NCBI RefSeq assembly: GCF_000003815.2
Contig: NC_049987.1
Span: 20,449,381-20,513,380, forward strand
Length of the DNA: 64,000 nt
Source of the DNA: Branchiostoma floridae
Lineage: Eukaryota > Chordata > Leptocardii > Amphioxiformes > Branchiostomatidae
Direction of reading: 5' to 3'
Below the pieces are notes generated by a model. That model worked only from the letters and a program-made list of their open reading frames with translations. It did not search any database and was not told where the DNA came from. The position numbers and the translations under genes were made by a program. Below, piece after piece: positions 11,511 through 22,126 of this stretch. Every line of letters starts with the position of its first letter. Position 1 is the first letter of the stretch.

Positions 11511-13302
11511 CAGCCGGAGGACACCTTCATCTGCCACAGCTTCCTGTGCCACATCTCCATGTCATAGATCTCAGCAGACTCCGCGTGCTCCACCAGGGCT
11601 TCTAACAGCGCAACTACGTCCTGGGAAGGGGACAGAATCAACGTGACCTCCGTAAAAACAAGAATTCGAATATCTTATCACTGCTTGAAAGACTGCAACT
11701 GCAAAGACAAAAATTGCAAACGATCCTGAAGATATCTCTCTATTTTCATGACAACTTTGTCCCCCGACGACCTGGGGGTCAAGGGACTAGGTAGGTACTA
11801 GGCAGTAAGGTAAAACCTCCGTAGAATATCTAGATTTTCTTTGTTTTCCTGCAAAATTGCAGCTCATTAATTCTGCAAATAAGATTTTGATTAAGATTAC
11901 ATATCTCCCAGACAGGTTGATCAATGACAAATCCTACCAAGGATAGCCTGACCTCTGACCACTCAATGAAAATGACAACTTGATAGTATTTATTTTGTTA
12001 TTATCATTATTGTTTTCTTTAGTTTCGTACCATTATTTTCATTCATCATTTGTATTGATATCATCATCACTAGCAGCATCTATTGTTATGATTAGTATTA
12101 TTGTTTACATCAGTTTCATTACCATTGTTATTTAATCATTTCATTTATTGCTGTCTATTTATGTTTGCCTATGTTTGTGATGAATATGTTTAATTTCTTT
12201 TTATGTAACACGCAGGGCTCCACTGAAAAGCAGTGCAAGAGCACTGAGCTTGGACCACCCTGGATAAAGATTACAGAAATAAATAAATAAATCAATAAAC
12301 CAACTCTGAACTCCACTTTCTGTAACGTTAACTCCTATCCAGTTTTAGTTCACTAATTTTCCAATTGTGACAGAAAAGACAGAAGATCGATGTGCACAGT
12401 ATCTGTAGGTTGACTGTACTGAGGAAATTTCCCCACCTCTTTTCGAAAAGCATAGTTTTCACATGTTGAATGGCAAGTACGAAGGACTCACCATTTTGTC
12501 AAAATCTTCCGGTCCCTTCTCCAGGTAGTTCACTATCTCCATGAACAGCCTGTCGTAGTTCACGGTGGCATTGCGCATGCGTATGTAAGCCCTCACCCAA
12601 TCCTCTGCGCTCATCTAAAATAAGATCAATGACATCAGGCTTATGTTTATAACATGTTGATTTTGAGTTGTCACATATGTTTCAATTATTTGTGTTTCCT
12701 CTTAACTTTGTATTTTTCCGTGATGTTATTTTGTTTTGTCAAATATACTCTTCAACAAAACATTGGGACCGTATTAAAGTACCAAAGAAATTTTCAATTA
12801 ATTCGATAGGCCAATACCTTTTCATGACGATCCATCCACATGCAACTATACATCGCTAAAAACAAAAGCTTCAAAACTAAAGCTGCAGTCTTGGGGAAAG
12901 TAAAGAAATAAAGTCATAATTAAAGCTAGCAGACTCACGTCGGGTGTGATGGTACTTCTCGGCACGGCGATGGCCAGTCTGTCCTCCCTGGGAAGCAGTA
13001 GGGACTCCCCGTGGCACTCTGGGATCTTCACATCAAACGCCGACAGGTTCTTAACCTAAGGTGGTAAGGTGGTGTCATGGTTAGTCTGTGTGACACAAAC
13101 TCAGTAGAGATTGTGGTAGAGATTAATCAAGACCTCCGGTTTGGTCTTACGCAGCTTGTGTGCAAAACTGGTGTTACGCCTCTACCGGTGATGCCAAACA
13201 AACAAACAAACAAACAAACAAACAAACCTTGTAAGGTTTTATTTCCGGCCTCTTGAACTGCTTCTTGGGTCTCGGAACCCTTTTCTCGCTTTCCTCCGCC
13301 AT
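11468..13302 (-). CDS. conserved protein of unknown function, 153 aa (copy 1)
   Basis: Four exons (13302-13228, 13049-12939, 12614-12492, 11620-11468), all joined in phase 0 with consensus splice sites, start at the ATG in MAEESEKRVPRPKKQFKRP. The N-terminus is basic and proline-containing. The middle holds IPECHGESLLLPREDRLAIAV. The C-terminal half is a predicted long helical region (AEDWVRAYIRMRNATVNYDR, EIVNYLEKGPEDF) and the end is aromatic and acidic (YQIWYDYSDY). There is no signal peptide or membrane segment. I do not recognise the family. A paralogue with the same intron before the Met-Ser/Ala-Glu codons lies at 57224-58272. It is divergent with hydrolase A, whose start is 1.7 kb away. 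Confidence 0.8.
12196..12302 (+). mobile_element. LINE 3'-tail fragment
   Basis: Short segment (cagggctccactgaaaagcagtg ... ccaccctggataaagatta) ending in (AAATA)n, typical of the 3' end of CR1/L2-like retrotransposons. It lies in the intron before the last exon of the minus-strand gene. No coding part remains. Confidence 0.5.
13187..13228. repeat. (CAAA)n abutting a splice donor
   Basis: A run of CAAA units on the plus strand, read as GTTT on the gene strand. It begins exactly at the donor of exon 1 of the minus-strand 153-aa gene, so the donor GT is itself the first repeat unit. Confidence 0.9.
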
Positions 13303-14995
13303 AGTTGGTGTTGTTTCGTCTTCTTACTCCCAAAACAGAAAAGAGATTGAAACTTTAGAACAAGCAGAGTACTTAGCATATTGCTTTTGTGTACAATGTA
13401 TACATGGTTAAGTTTCGTTTTGTCCATTGCTTGCGTGTCTATGAACAGTTCGGACATGTACATTGTATATTACAGTATAGGGTTATATGACTTGACCCCC
13501 TTTCCTTTGGTTGTACGCAGCATATGCTGGCATCCTGCCCAGTTTATATGAACATAAATGTAACAGACGACCGGTTGACCATCAAGTGCAAACATAGAGG
13601 TCCTCTTTTGACTTTAAATAAATACAAACCGAGTAAACTTGCATATCGAAGTCACTATAGGTTAGCCTTGTATTTCCAGATTTTGCTTTGTGATATTGGG
13701 ACAACATACAATATTTCAAAGGCTAACTCTATAAATACAGATATACTAGCGGTTTCCCTTTAAAGATCAACATTGTGCATGAACTAGTCTAGAGTAAATG
13801 GTAACTGCGTCTTGCAACACCCCCCGGTTGCCCCTGAGTATGTCCTGTTGTAGAATATGCTATTATTGTAATATACTGTGAGTTTGAAGACACTCTCTTC
13901 ACAATGTATTGCAGATATATTCATATTCGCATATTGTTGCATGTCCAAGTCAAATGTCCTATATTAACTTTGTCAGCAGTCATAACTACATGTAGTTTTA
14001 CATAGCCATTGGCTAGTTGATCAGCCCTGGATATAAAACCTTCTTGATTTCAGGGAAAAGGTACGTTCAGTTGACATGCTTACCTGAGTTCACTGCACGG
14101 AAATGTGGTGGTAGCACCTCGCTTGTTTGTCTACAGAGGCCGGTAACGTTATAATATATAAACTGCGCAATGGTATTGACTTACGCACAGCCCTGCACAG
14201 CCCGCTAGGGGCCGCATGGCATTACTGGGATAGGCCGGCATCGTGTTACATGTATAGGAGTGACGTCACCGGTCACTGTCACTGCGCCAATGACGTAGTC
14301 TCCAAGCAGAGGTTAGGCTCCGACTGTTTTTTAGGTGATTTTATCGGGCTTTTTAATTTGTCAGATTTTTTGTCCGCCAGCCAAACAAAAAGGAAACCCG
14401 ACAAGGCTGACAAAAAAGTCCAAAACCAACCGGAGCCTAGCCTCTATTTGAAGAAAAGTCACCAAGTTTTCTGTTGAGATTCTACATCTTCGTAAGATTT
14501 AAACGTCTCTACATGTAGCCGCTTGTATTGTACCATGTACAGATGTACTTAGTATATTGCTCAGTAGGCATTAGGTTGAGAAGGTGAGAAGGGTATTGTT
14601 CAGTCACCAGGGCTTGCCCTTGGGTGGCCTTGGTTGTATTAATTTAGACAACAAAAAAACAAATCAAATCAATTACCTGTGTGGCACCATGACGTCACTT
14701 GCCTGGGGGCATCCCTGACCCCTTACGTCACAGGTCGGGTCCTCCTTTTCCTTGGTGTCACTGGATTAGTCGGGCACGACTAGGCATTGTTTACGGGCTG
14801 GGCAGAACCGGCAAGACTGGTCTTGCGTTGCGTCATTTTCTGCACGTGTTTTGTTAGCTGTTCGTTTATATAGTCTGTCAAAAGACGAATCTCGAAGTAA
14901 GCATTGGCCCCGCGCAGCATTAGGTCTTGTAAAGAAGTATAAGAAGGACTTGAAGACGTCCTCTACTTGAAGCTGAGTCTTCAGCCGGCGTGGCC
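13303..14995. promoter_or_regulatory. divergent promoter region with CRE-like sites
   Basis: The spacer between the minus-strand 153-aa gene and plus-strand hydrolase A. It holds several CREB/ATF-type sites: TGACGTCA at 14261 and 14690, and variants at 14291, 14724 and 14829. A TATA-like tttatatag lies near 14866, about 130 bases before the hydrolase A start codon. A foldback element occupies 14306-14447. No other coding sequence is evident. Confidence 0.45.
14306..14447. repeat. foldback (MITE-like) element
   Basis: The arms agaggttaggctccg and cggagcctagcctct are inverted repeats, extended with mismatches by gactgttttt and its complement. The left end reads tccaagcagaggt, close to the ctccaagcagatg termini of other elements in this window. 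Confidence 0.65.
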
Positions 14996-17900
14996 ATGTC
15001 TGTGCGCATCCTGCACGTGAGGGGAACGCACCGAGAGGTCGGGCTGCAGGTCGGCAGGACCTTCCGACGGCAGATCGGGGAGTTTCTGCAGAAATACGCC
15101 AACTTCGGAAAGCTTCTCCTGCCCTACTTCGGAACCACGGAGGGGAGACAAGTGTACGAAGGTCTGAGTTTTTATACCCTTTAATACTACTATACAGTCT
15201 CGAAGCAGATGTTGGGTCAAAGTGGACAATGGTATTTTTTTTAGGATAATCTATCCCAACGTCTGCTTAGAGAATACATGTACATGATGCACAATGTAGC
15301 AAGTGGAGTTATGTATGGAAACCGTGGTTACGTGCAAAGTTGGGTAAAAGTGACTGAGTATACTACATAGACATATAAAGGCTGAGGTAAAGCTGGAACC
15401 AAGTATTTCTGTTTTTCCAGTGGAGCAAATACGTAATTTCCCAAGGGATGAATAATCATGTGATGATATCTTTATCAACGGCCTTTGTTGAGAACATCGG
15501 TACGTGAAATCCTAAGCGTATAAATTTTCATGTGTTAATGTGTTAAAATGTACATGTGGGAGGTGAGTTAAACCAATTGGTTAAACTTCGTCAAGTTGAA
15601 GGGGCAACCAAGATGTCTTGAGATGAAATAAACAAATATTCAGCAAAATAAAGAAAAGAAAAACCGACAAGATAAACATTTCTAGACAAAGCTGCCCCAG
15701 GTGTTGGTTCACAATGTGCATATCACACACAAACACCCAAAACTGGGTCTAGGCAGACCGCTTGGGACACTTGTTCATTGATATTGATGATGATTTTTTT
15801 CTAATCTAAAGATCTAATGACTGCATATTCCCAGGGTACCTGCAGGTGGCCCAGTCAGTGTACCCACAGTACATGGAGGAGGTACAGGGGGTGGCGGAAG
15901 GAGCGGGGGTGTCATTTGAACACCTGTTCCTCTTACACTGCCGCCCTGAGATGCTCCTCATGCTGAAGAGCAAACAAAAAAATATCGACGAAACTTCAGG
16001 TGTGTTTTTACTTGTTTCACAGTCTGAGGGGAAGTCTAGACTTTGGTACACGAATCTTGATACACAAATTCTGAGGGAAGGAATATAACTGATAACTATT
16101 AATCATCATGTATCAAATTTGTAGGTACTTGTACTTGATTTTGGGGCAACAGAGGTTGATTAGGCTCAGCTGGTGTTTGGAGTTGAAACAATATAGCAGT
16201 ACAGTAGTCAGAGCCATGTTCGTGGCGTAAATGAGTTTGCTGTGAGAACATATTGAGTCAGCATGACCACTGCGAATATGTAGAATAAGTTTAGGCATTC
16301 AGGCAATGAGATACTCTGCATACATGATTTTTGAAAACAGTCAGATACAACAGCATCCACTGTCTTTGATCAGTGACTGAATATGCATAACATTGCCAAG
16401 CAACAAAATAAAGTTTAGGCATTCAGGCAATGAGATACTCTGCATGATTTTTGAAAACAGTCAGATACAACAGCGTCCACTGTCTTTGATCAGCGACTGA
16501 ATATGCATAACATTGCCAAGCAACTTTTTACAGTGGTATATTAAACTTGTTTTCAAATTTTCTCTCCAGGTTGTACATCTGTGTTCCTGAACTTCCGCAA
16601 TGGCCCTAGGATCCTTGCTCACAACGAGGACGGCGACGCAAACATCCAAACGTGTGCGTACGTCATTGCGGCAAACATTGCACCGTACCAGCTTCCGAAC
16701 GGCGACGTTCTTCCAGAGGAGAACTTTACCGCGTACTGCTACCCTGGAGTTTTGCCCGGAGTGGCGTACGCCTACAACTCTCACGGCGTCTGCTTCTCCA
16801 CTAACGCGCTGCTGGCAAAAACGCTCAAGTGTGACAGGATAGGTGAGACCAAAACAGTCTGTACACGCTGTTTCTTTTTTCATCATCATCTGGGTGATCT
16901 ACTTGCTTAGATATTGTATGATGCAGAGACTGTAACGTTATATGTGCTTTGTATTCTTTTAAAGGGGTTAGTATTGTACGTAGAGACAGGTGTATATGAC
17001 TCTACTTAAGGCCTGCAACAAGAGCAAGCTCCATTGTCTTCAAAGTTTGTTCTCTGTGTCTCCCAATCTGGGGAATTGCAGAGGGAAGAAGAGCTAGTGG
17101 GATATCATAGATACCATAAACATAATCACCTGTCTTTTCAGCAGAAGGTTTCCTCTTTGTTTCATAGTAGTCGTTAGTACATAGATAAAGAATCCTACCT
17201 CTAGACCTCAAATTCTACAGAGCTAAGCTGGATCCATATTTCTAAATCCCCTTTACTATGATTGATTAAATATAATTAATCTTTGTCCTCTTTTTTTCTG
17301 CAGTTCGCCACTTCATGAACCGTGCCCTCCTAACGGCCTCCTCCGTAGAACATGCCGTGGACATGCTCCGGAACACTCCTGTGGGCGTGGCCATGGGGTT
17401 CGGTAGTAACATAGCAACACTCCATGACGACAGTGTGAGGATGTACTCTGTAGAGTGTGCACCGGTTGATGGGGAATCTGGCACTCTGGTCTCCCTACGT
17501 GGGATTGAAGCAGTGGAGAAGGGTTCTGTCGGCCACTACTATCACTACAACATGTATGTGGATGATCTTTGATAATGTTCAAACTTACCCGATAGTTCAA
17601 CAGGTAGTTAAGGACCTGGTTCCAGTTAAGATTAGTTAACCGAGGGACCCCGGTTCAAGCCCCAGGGTCTGGACATCGCGCGATGAGGGAGTCTGAGCTG
17701 CACTCTCTTTTGGACGGGACACGAAATGGATGTCCTGTGTTCAAGATGGTGCCTTGTGCAGGTTAAAGGGGAAGGACTTAGCAACCCCTTCCTGTAAAAG
17801 TTACCCTGCTACTGAACAGCAAGGAAATTTTTTGTTGCTGTTACACAATTGACTGGTCCCCGTGGTCAAATTAATGTCCTTGATACGTTTTGTACAAGCA

Positions 17901-20461
17901 ACATACAAAGATAGGAGTAGCTTAATGATACTTCAGACAACACAAAAATCCCCCACTATGACCCTGCTTTCTTTCAGTGTCCGGCTGGGCTTAAGGTTTC
18001 AATATCTAACGGGAGGTGCCCCAAAACGGTACGCTTTTTCTTGCGCTCAAACTCATGGCGCTCCATCGCTAGTTGCCTGAGAGTGGTCAAATTTTGATGA
18101 CTGAATTTTTTACTCATAGATTTGAACAACATACTTGAATAAGAAATGCATTCATGTGGTTCATGAACCTTTCGCGCTGCGTGTTACAAGCGGCAAACAC
18201 TGAGAGACAATTTTGTGTATGTAACCTTCCAATTTTGTGCTACGCTGAACAGTGTGCCTAACTCGGTACGCTTTTTTTTATATTTTGCTCTCTTCAGAAG
18301 TAAGTGGTAAATTTAAGTACACAGAAAAAAATCAATAGTATGATATTTTAGCTTTCTTTTGACAGTAAAATCGTGACTGTATGTACTTCTTGTCTCACAT
18401 GAGGAAGGCTGTACCTAGAACAATCCAGCTGATGTTTTACGGGCAAAGGGCTGAATGCACTGATTGTGAATGCCCGACTAAAAAAACATTACGAAAAAAC
18501 GACACCGCCAACATCAACAAAACTCAGTCTGATTATATGAAAATATCATCTACATCTCTCTGTCAAGTCTTATTTTCATAGACAGCACGAATCATTTGTT
18601 ACAGTCAAATAAATCTTTGGAGCGTTCTCTAGTCTGCCACCTTCACGGCCACACTCCCTTGGGAGTACAATGGTGGCAATGTTTATGTCGCTTCCTTTTG
18701 GTTGCTTTTCTACTCAACAAAAATTTGAAGACCCATATTCATAGTGTTTTATGGAGCTTTATTTATGCGTATCATGGCAGTTGTATGACTGCTTGGATGA
18801 GTTCGTATAGTTAGCAACACGAGCCGCCAATACGCAGAGGCCGGTGACCGAAGTGATTCAGCACTGTCAACATTACTGTTAGAATTCTGTGTTTTTTTTA
18901 AACATGAAGTAAATATGTTAAAGTATACTTGGAATGCAAATTAAAGCTGTGTGCATGGACTTGGTTTATTTACCTTTGTAATCAGCATAGTCAGTGGCAA
19001 CAAACACGGTGTACTTATGGATAATAAGATCAGCAAAAAATCCGTACCGTCTTACGACGGGGACCGTCTTAGGGCGGCCCCCGTTAAGACCGAACAAGTT
19101 AGCTTGATGTGGCAATGTCATTGGACACTCCCTTCTATATTATTCAGGTATGACCACCTGGACATACCCCAGTGGCTGACCCCAAGTTCTCTACACCGGA
19201 AGTCACGTGCTGATGAGATGGACCCAGCCAAGACAGTACAGGACGTGCTCAACTTTCTTGGTATGTGTGAAAGTCTGTTCCAACCCATCCCAAACCACTA
19301 ACTTAAAGATGAATTCAATACGACAATCATTGTGACCTTAAAAAATTGATTACCAGTTCATCATTTTCTAGCTGTGCTTTGTTCTCCTCAATTGCATTGA
19401 GCAAACAAAACTGTCTTAAAATCCTGAATACAATACTGTTAATGCTCAAATGTAGGGTTACACCGTACCTTTATGTTTGACACTCCAATGCTCTGACCCT
19501 AACCCTTTACATTACCAAGCCCTCAACATAACATAGGGGTGTTGGAACATAGGGGTGTCAGAAAATGGGGTGGGTGTCAGTACACAGGGTTTTCGGAACC
19601 TAGCTAGGGTGTCAGAACATTCCTTTTTTAACCTCCTTGGTCTGTGAGAACATTGATATCGAGGTGTCAGAACATTGGCAGGGGTGTTTAATTTCGACTT
19701 TCCAAGCTAATGGTTCCCCTTTGAGTTGACTTCCCGATTATAACTTATGGTTCCCCTTCCAAGTTATGGCTGAGTCTCAACAAATGTCTCTCTTTTAGGT
19801 GACTCAGAAGACCCAGAGTACCCGATTTATCGGCATGGAACAATGAAAGATGAAGTCATAACTGCAACAACAGGTATGTCATGTAATAGCCAGCTCTCTC
19901 ACTGAAAATGTAGCAAACAAAACTATTTTCCATTGACAGGGAGGGAACAACACCCTGTTGCTTTTAACACCAGCTTTGTAAAAATCTTATTGAGGTCAAA
20001 CAAACCCGATTTTGTGTAAGGGCCATTTGTTGAAAGGAATGACACTAAAGATAAGAAAAGTTGAGAGATCAAATCGACCTTCATCTCTTCAAGATGCACG
20101 GACACGCAAACAAACACACACATAAATGCATGCATGCATACAGAGTTATTACAGACATACATACGAGCACAGCGAAAACGTGACATTACAACAAAAACAA
20201 AAACCAGTCAGAGAGCTTCATTGTAGCATAGGGTACCAAGCTGCATCAATAACAGGTAAGAAAAAAATATGCATCAAGCTATTTCAGTTGATTTAAAGGT
20301 TATGCAACAGAAGAACACTTAAGAACCTATCGGGAGTTGTAGTTTTAAATACTGGTCCTCTTTCTTTTCCAGCTGTTTTTGACCTTGAAGCTGGAGTGCT
20401 AGAGATTTACACGGACAACCCTAAGTCTCAACTATCGCCAGACTGCATTTTCCATCTCTAA
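14996..20461 (+). CDS. C45-type Ntn hydrolase (acyltransferase-like), copy A
   Basis: Seven exons (14996-15161, 15835-15999, 16570-16842, 17304-17553, 19148-19260, 19799-19873, 20373-20461) give 376 aa. The family comprises fungal acyl-CoA:6-aminopenicillanate acyltransferase and insect Tan (N-beta-alanyl amine hydrolase). These are made as precursors that cut themselves before a Cys, which becomes the nucleophile. The sequence shows GTHREVGLQVGR at the start (substrate-side helix), YPQYMEEVQGVAEGAGV, then Gly-Cys at about residues 111-112 (GCTSVFLNFRNG), LAHNEDGD, YCYPGVLPGVAYAYNSHG and MYSVECAPV. Exon 3 begins in the codon for the glycine before the cysteine. No signal peptide is seen, so a cytosolic location is likely. 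Length and motif order suit an active amidohydrolase or acyltransferase, but the substrate is unknown. Two paralogues lie downstream. Confidence 0.88.
15197..15273. repeat. small hairpin element with ctcgaagcagatgttggg ends
   Basis: A 77-base inverted repeat in intron 1 of hydrolase A. The left end is tctcgaagcagatgttggg and the right end is cccaacgtctgcttagaga. It belongs to the ctccaagcagatg family. Confidence 0.7.
16289..16524. repeat. direct tandem duplication (about 120 bp x 2)
   Basis: Copy 1 at 16289-16412 and copy 2 at 16413-16524 are nearly identical. They begin gtttaggcattcagg and differ by a few substitutions, a 4-base deletion and the spacer caaaataaa. The pair ends 46 bases before exon 3 of hydrolase A. 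Confidence 0.95.
17580..17845 (+). repeat. tRNA-derived SINE-like element in hydrolase A intron 4
   Basis: It contains a B-box-like ggttcaagccc (about 17651) after an A-box-like stretch, then a body ending gttgctgttaca. It starts immediately after exon 4. Only one copy was seen, so the family is unconfirmed. Confidence 0.4.
18007..19086. mobile_element. non-autonomous DNA transposon, about 1.08 kb
   Basis: The left end taacgggaggtgcccc and right end ggggcggcccccgtta-type sequence (19070-19086) are terminal inverted repeats. There is no transposase frame inside. A short relative with the same ends and shared internal phrase (ctccatcnctagttgcc, gagtggtcaa) lies at 21690-21864. It fills most of intron 4 of hydrolase A. 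Confidence 0.7.
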
Positions 20462-22126
20462 ATATAACCTGCAATGCAACAGTAATGTCTGACCCTTAAT
20501 GTTTCTTATTTGGTGCTTGAACAAAGTTTTATTGTAAAAGAAGAAGGCAATCAGAAGGACACACTGTGGTAAAAATGTGAGCCAATTAATATACCGGTAC
20601 ATGTCAAAAGATAGTGGATGCTATCTGAAATGTCTGACCATTTCTAACATCATATCCATTTGCTTGAGTACCTGCTTTTTTGCATATCTGTTACCTAACT
20701 GTCCAACAACCTTGATCATTGATGTTATGTACAAATGTGCAACAGTTTTACATATTTTATAAGGTTTATCATGAACCAGTGTCTATGAATCCCCATGGTG
20801 CACTTACTATAATTGTTTACTTAATAGGTGAAGGGATGAAAATGTATAGTACTTTGTTTTACTGTGAAAAGTTAGCAGCCTTGCCCATGGCATAATTGCT
20901 TAACTAAGAAGGTAGAATTACTCTTAAAGAGTAGAAAACTTTAATTTGTTTTGTTTAAAAAACATTTGAAATGATAGACCGACACATTTCTGTGTCTGAC
21001 ATAAGATAATCTATTATTGGTACTTTGTATCAATTGCAAGTTGTAAAAACTGTAGATTTGCTTTTTAAGTAATGTAACCTCGTTCCTCTAAAAATGTTTA
21101 AAGTATATAACTTCTTTGCAATTGATTCACCACAAAACACTTAGGCTGACTCTAGAGCCACTCTAGTCTATGTTTTGGGTTTAATGGTTATACACTAGCT
21201 GAAGCGTGATAACAGATATATGTTCATGCAGTCCATTGTCTTGCTTAAAATTCTGCAAGCAGGGTTCTTTATTATGTATCAAGTAATACATTTGCTGATT
21301 TACCAGCATTGGGATGTGTTTCAGTTAGCAGACCCCCTCCCTATGTAACTGGTCTTTGCTCTTCCCTTTTTAACGTTCAAGGACATATTTCACAATTTTG
21401 GAATAAAAGACTATTTGAAAGCACAAAAATACACATCTACTATATAACATTTTTGTTCCAAAGAAATTCTACATCATCAATATTTTTGAAAATAGTATAA
21501 CCAAGAAAATATAATGCAAAGGTACAAATCTAAATCTGTAGGTAAAATACAACTGTACCGTCCTTTGTTCAACAGGTGTAAAATGTAACACTCAAAGTGA
21601 ACATATACAAGAAAAAAGTTATCTAATAGTGTAACAGTTCAGTATCTCCTTGTTACACCAGTGTAGCAAACTAGATATAATTATATTATGGGGGCCGCCC
21701 TCAGATGCTATGCTTTTTTACGCGCTTGAACTCACGGTGCTCCATCACTAGTTGCCAAAGAGTGGTCAAGTTTTGATCAAAGAATTTTTAACACATTTAT
21801 CTAAAGACCATACTTGGATAAGTGGCATCTAAAGGCAGGAAGCATCTTAGGGCACCCCCCGTTAGTTTAGATCCCTGATCATCTACATATGTACATCTAA
21901 GATATAGAAAGCAGTTTAACAGAATTCAAATTCCTTAAAACGTCAAACACACAATCTGACAGCAGTCATTTGCAAAAAAGCCATGAGGTTAAAGTAGAGT
22001 TGAACAGTTACAGTCTGTAGTTTCCAACACACAAAAAATGGACTTTTAAGTTAAACTTTGTTTTGGACTGATTTGTACCAACACAGATGAACTTTGAACT
22101 TGAGGCTCTGTTGTGTGACTTGAACA
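20462..22126. other. convergent 3' spacer between hydrolase A and GNAT-1
   Basis: AT-rich DNA holding the 3' ends of two convergent genes and one MITE (21690-21864). No coding exon was seen on either strand. Confidence 0.6.
21690..21864. mobile_element. MITE, short relative of the 18.0-19.1 kb element
   Basis: The left end gggggccgccctcaga and right end tcttagggcacccccc are imperfect inverted repeats of about 16 bases. The interior shares phrases with the start of the longer element, so it looks like a deletion derivative. Confidence 0.75.
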
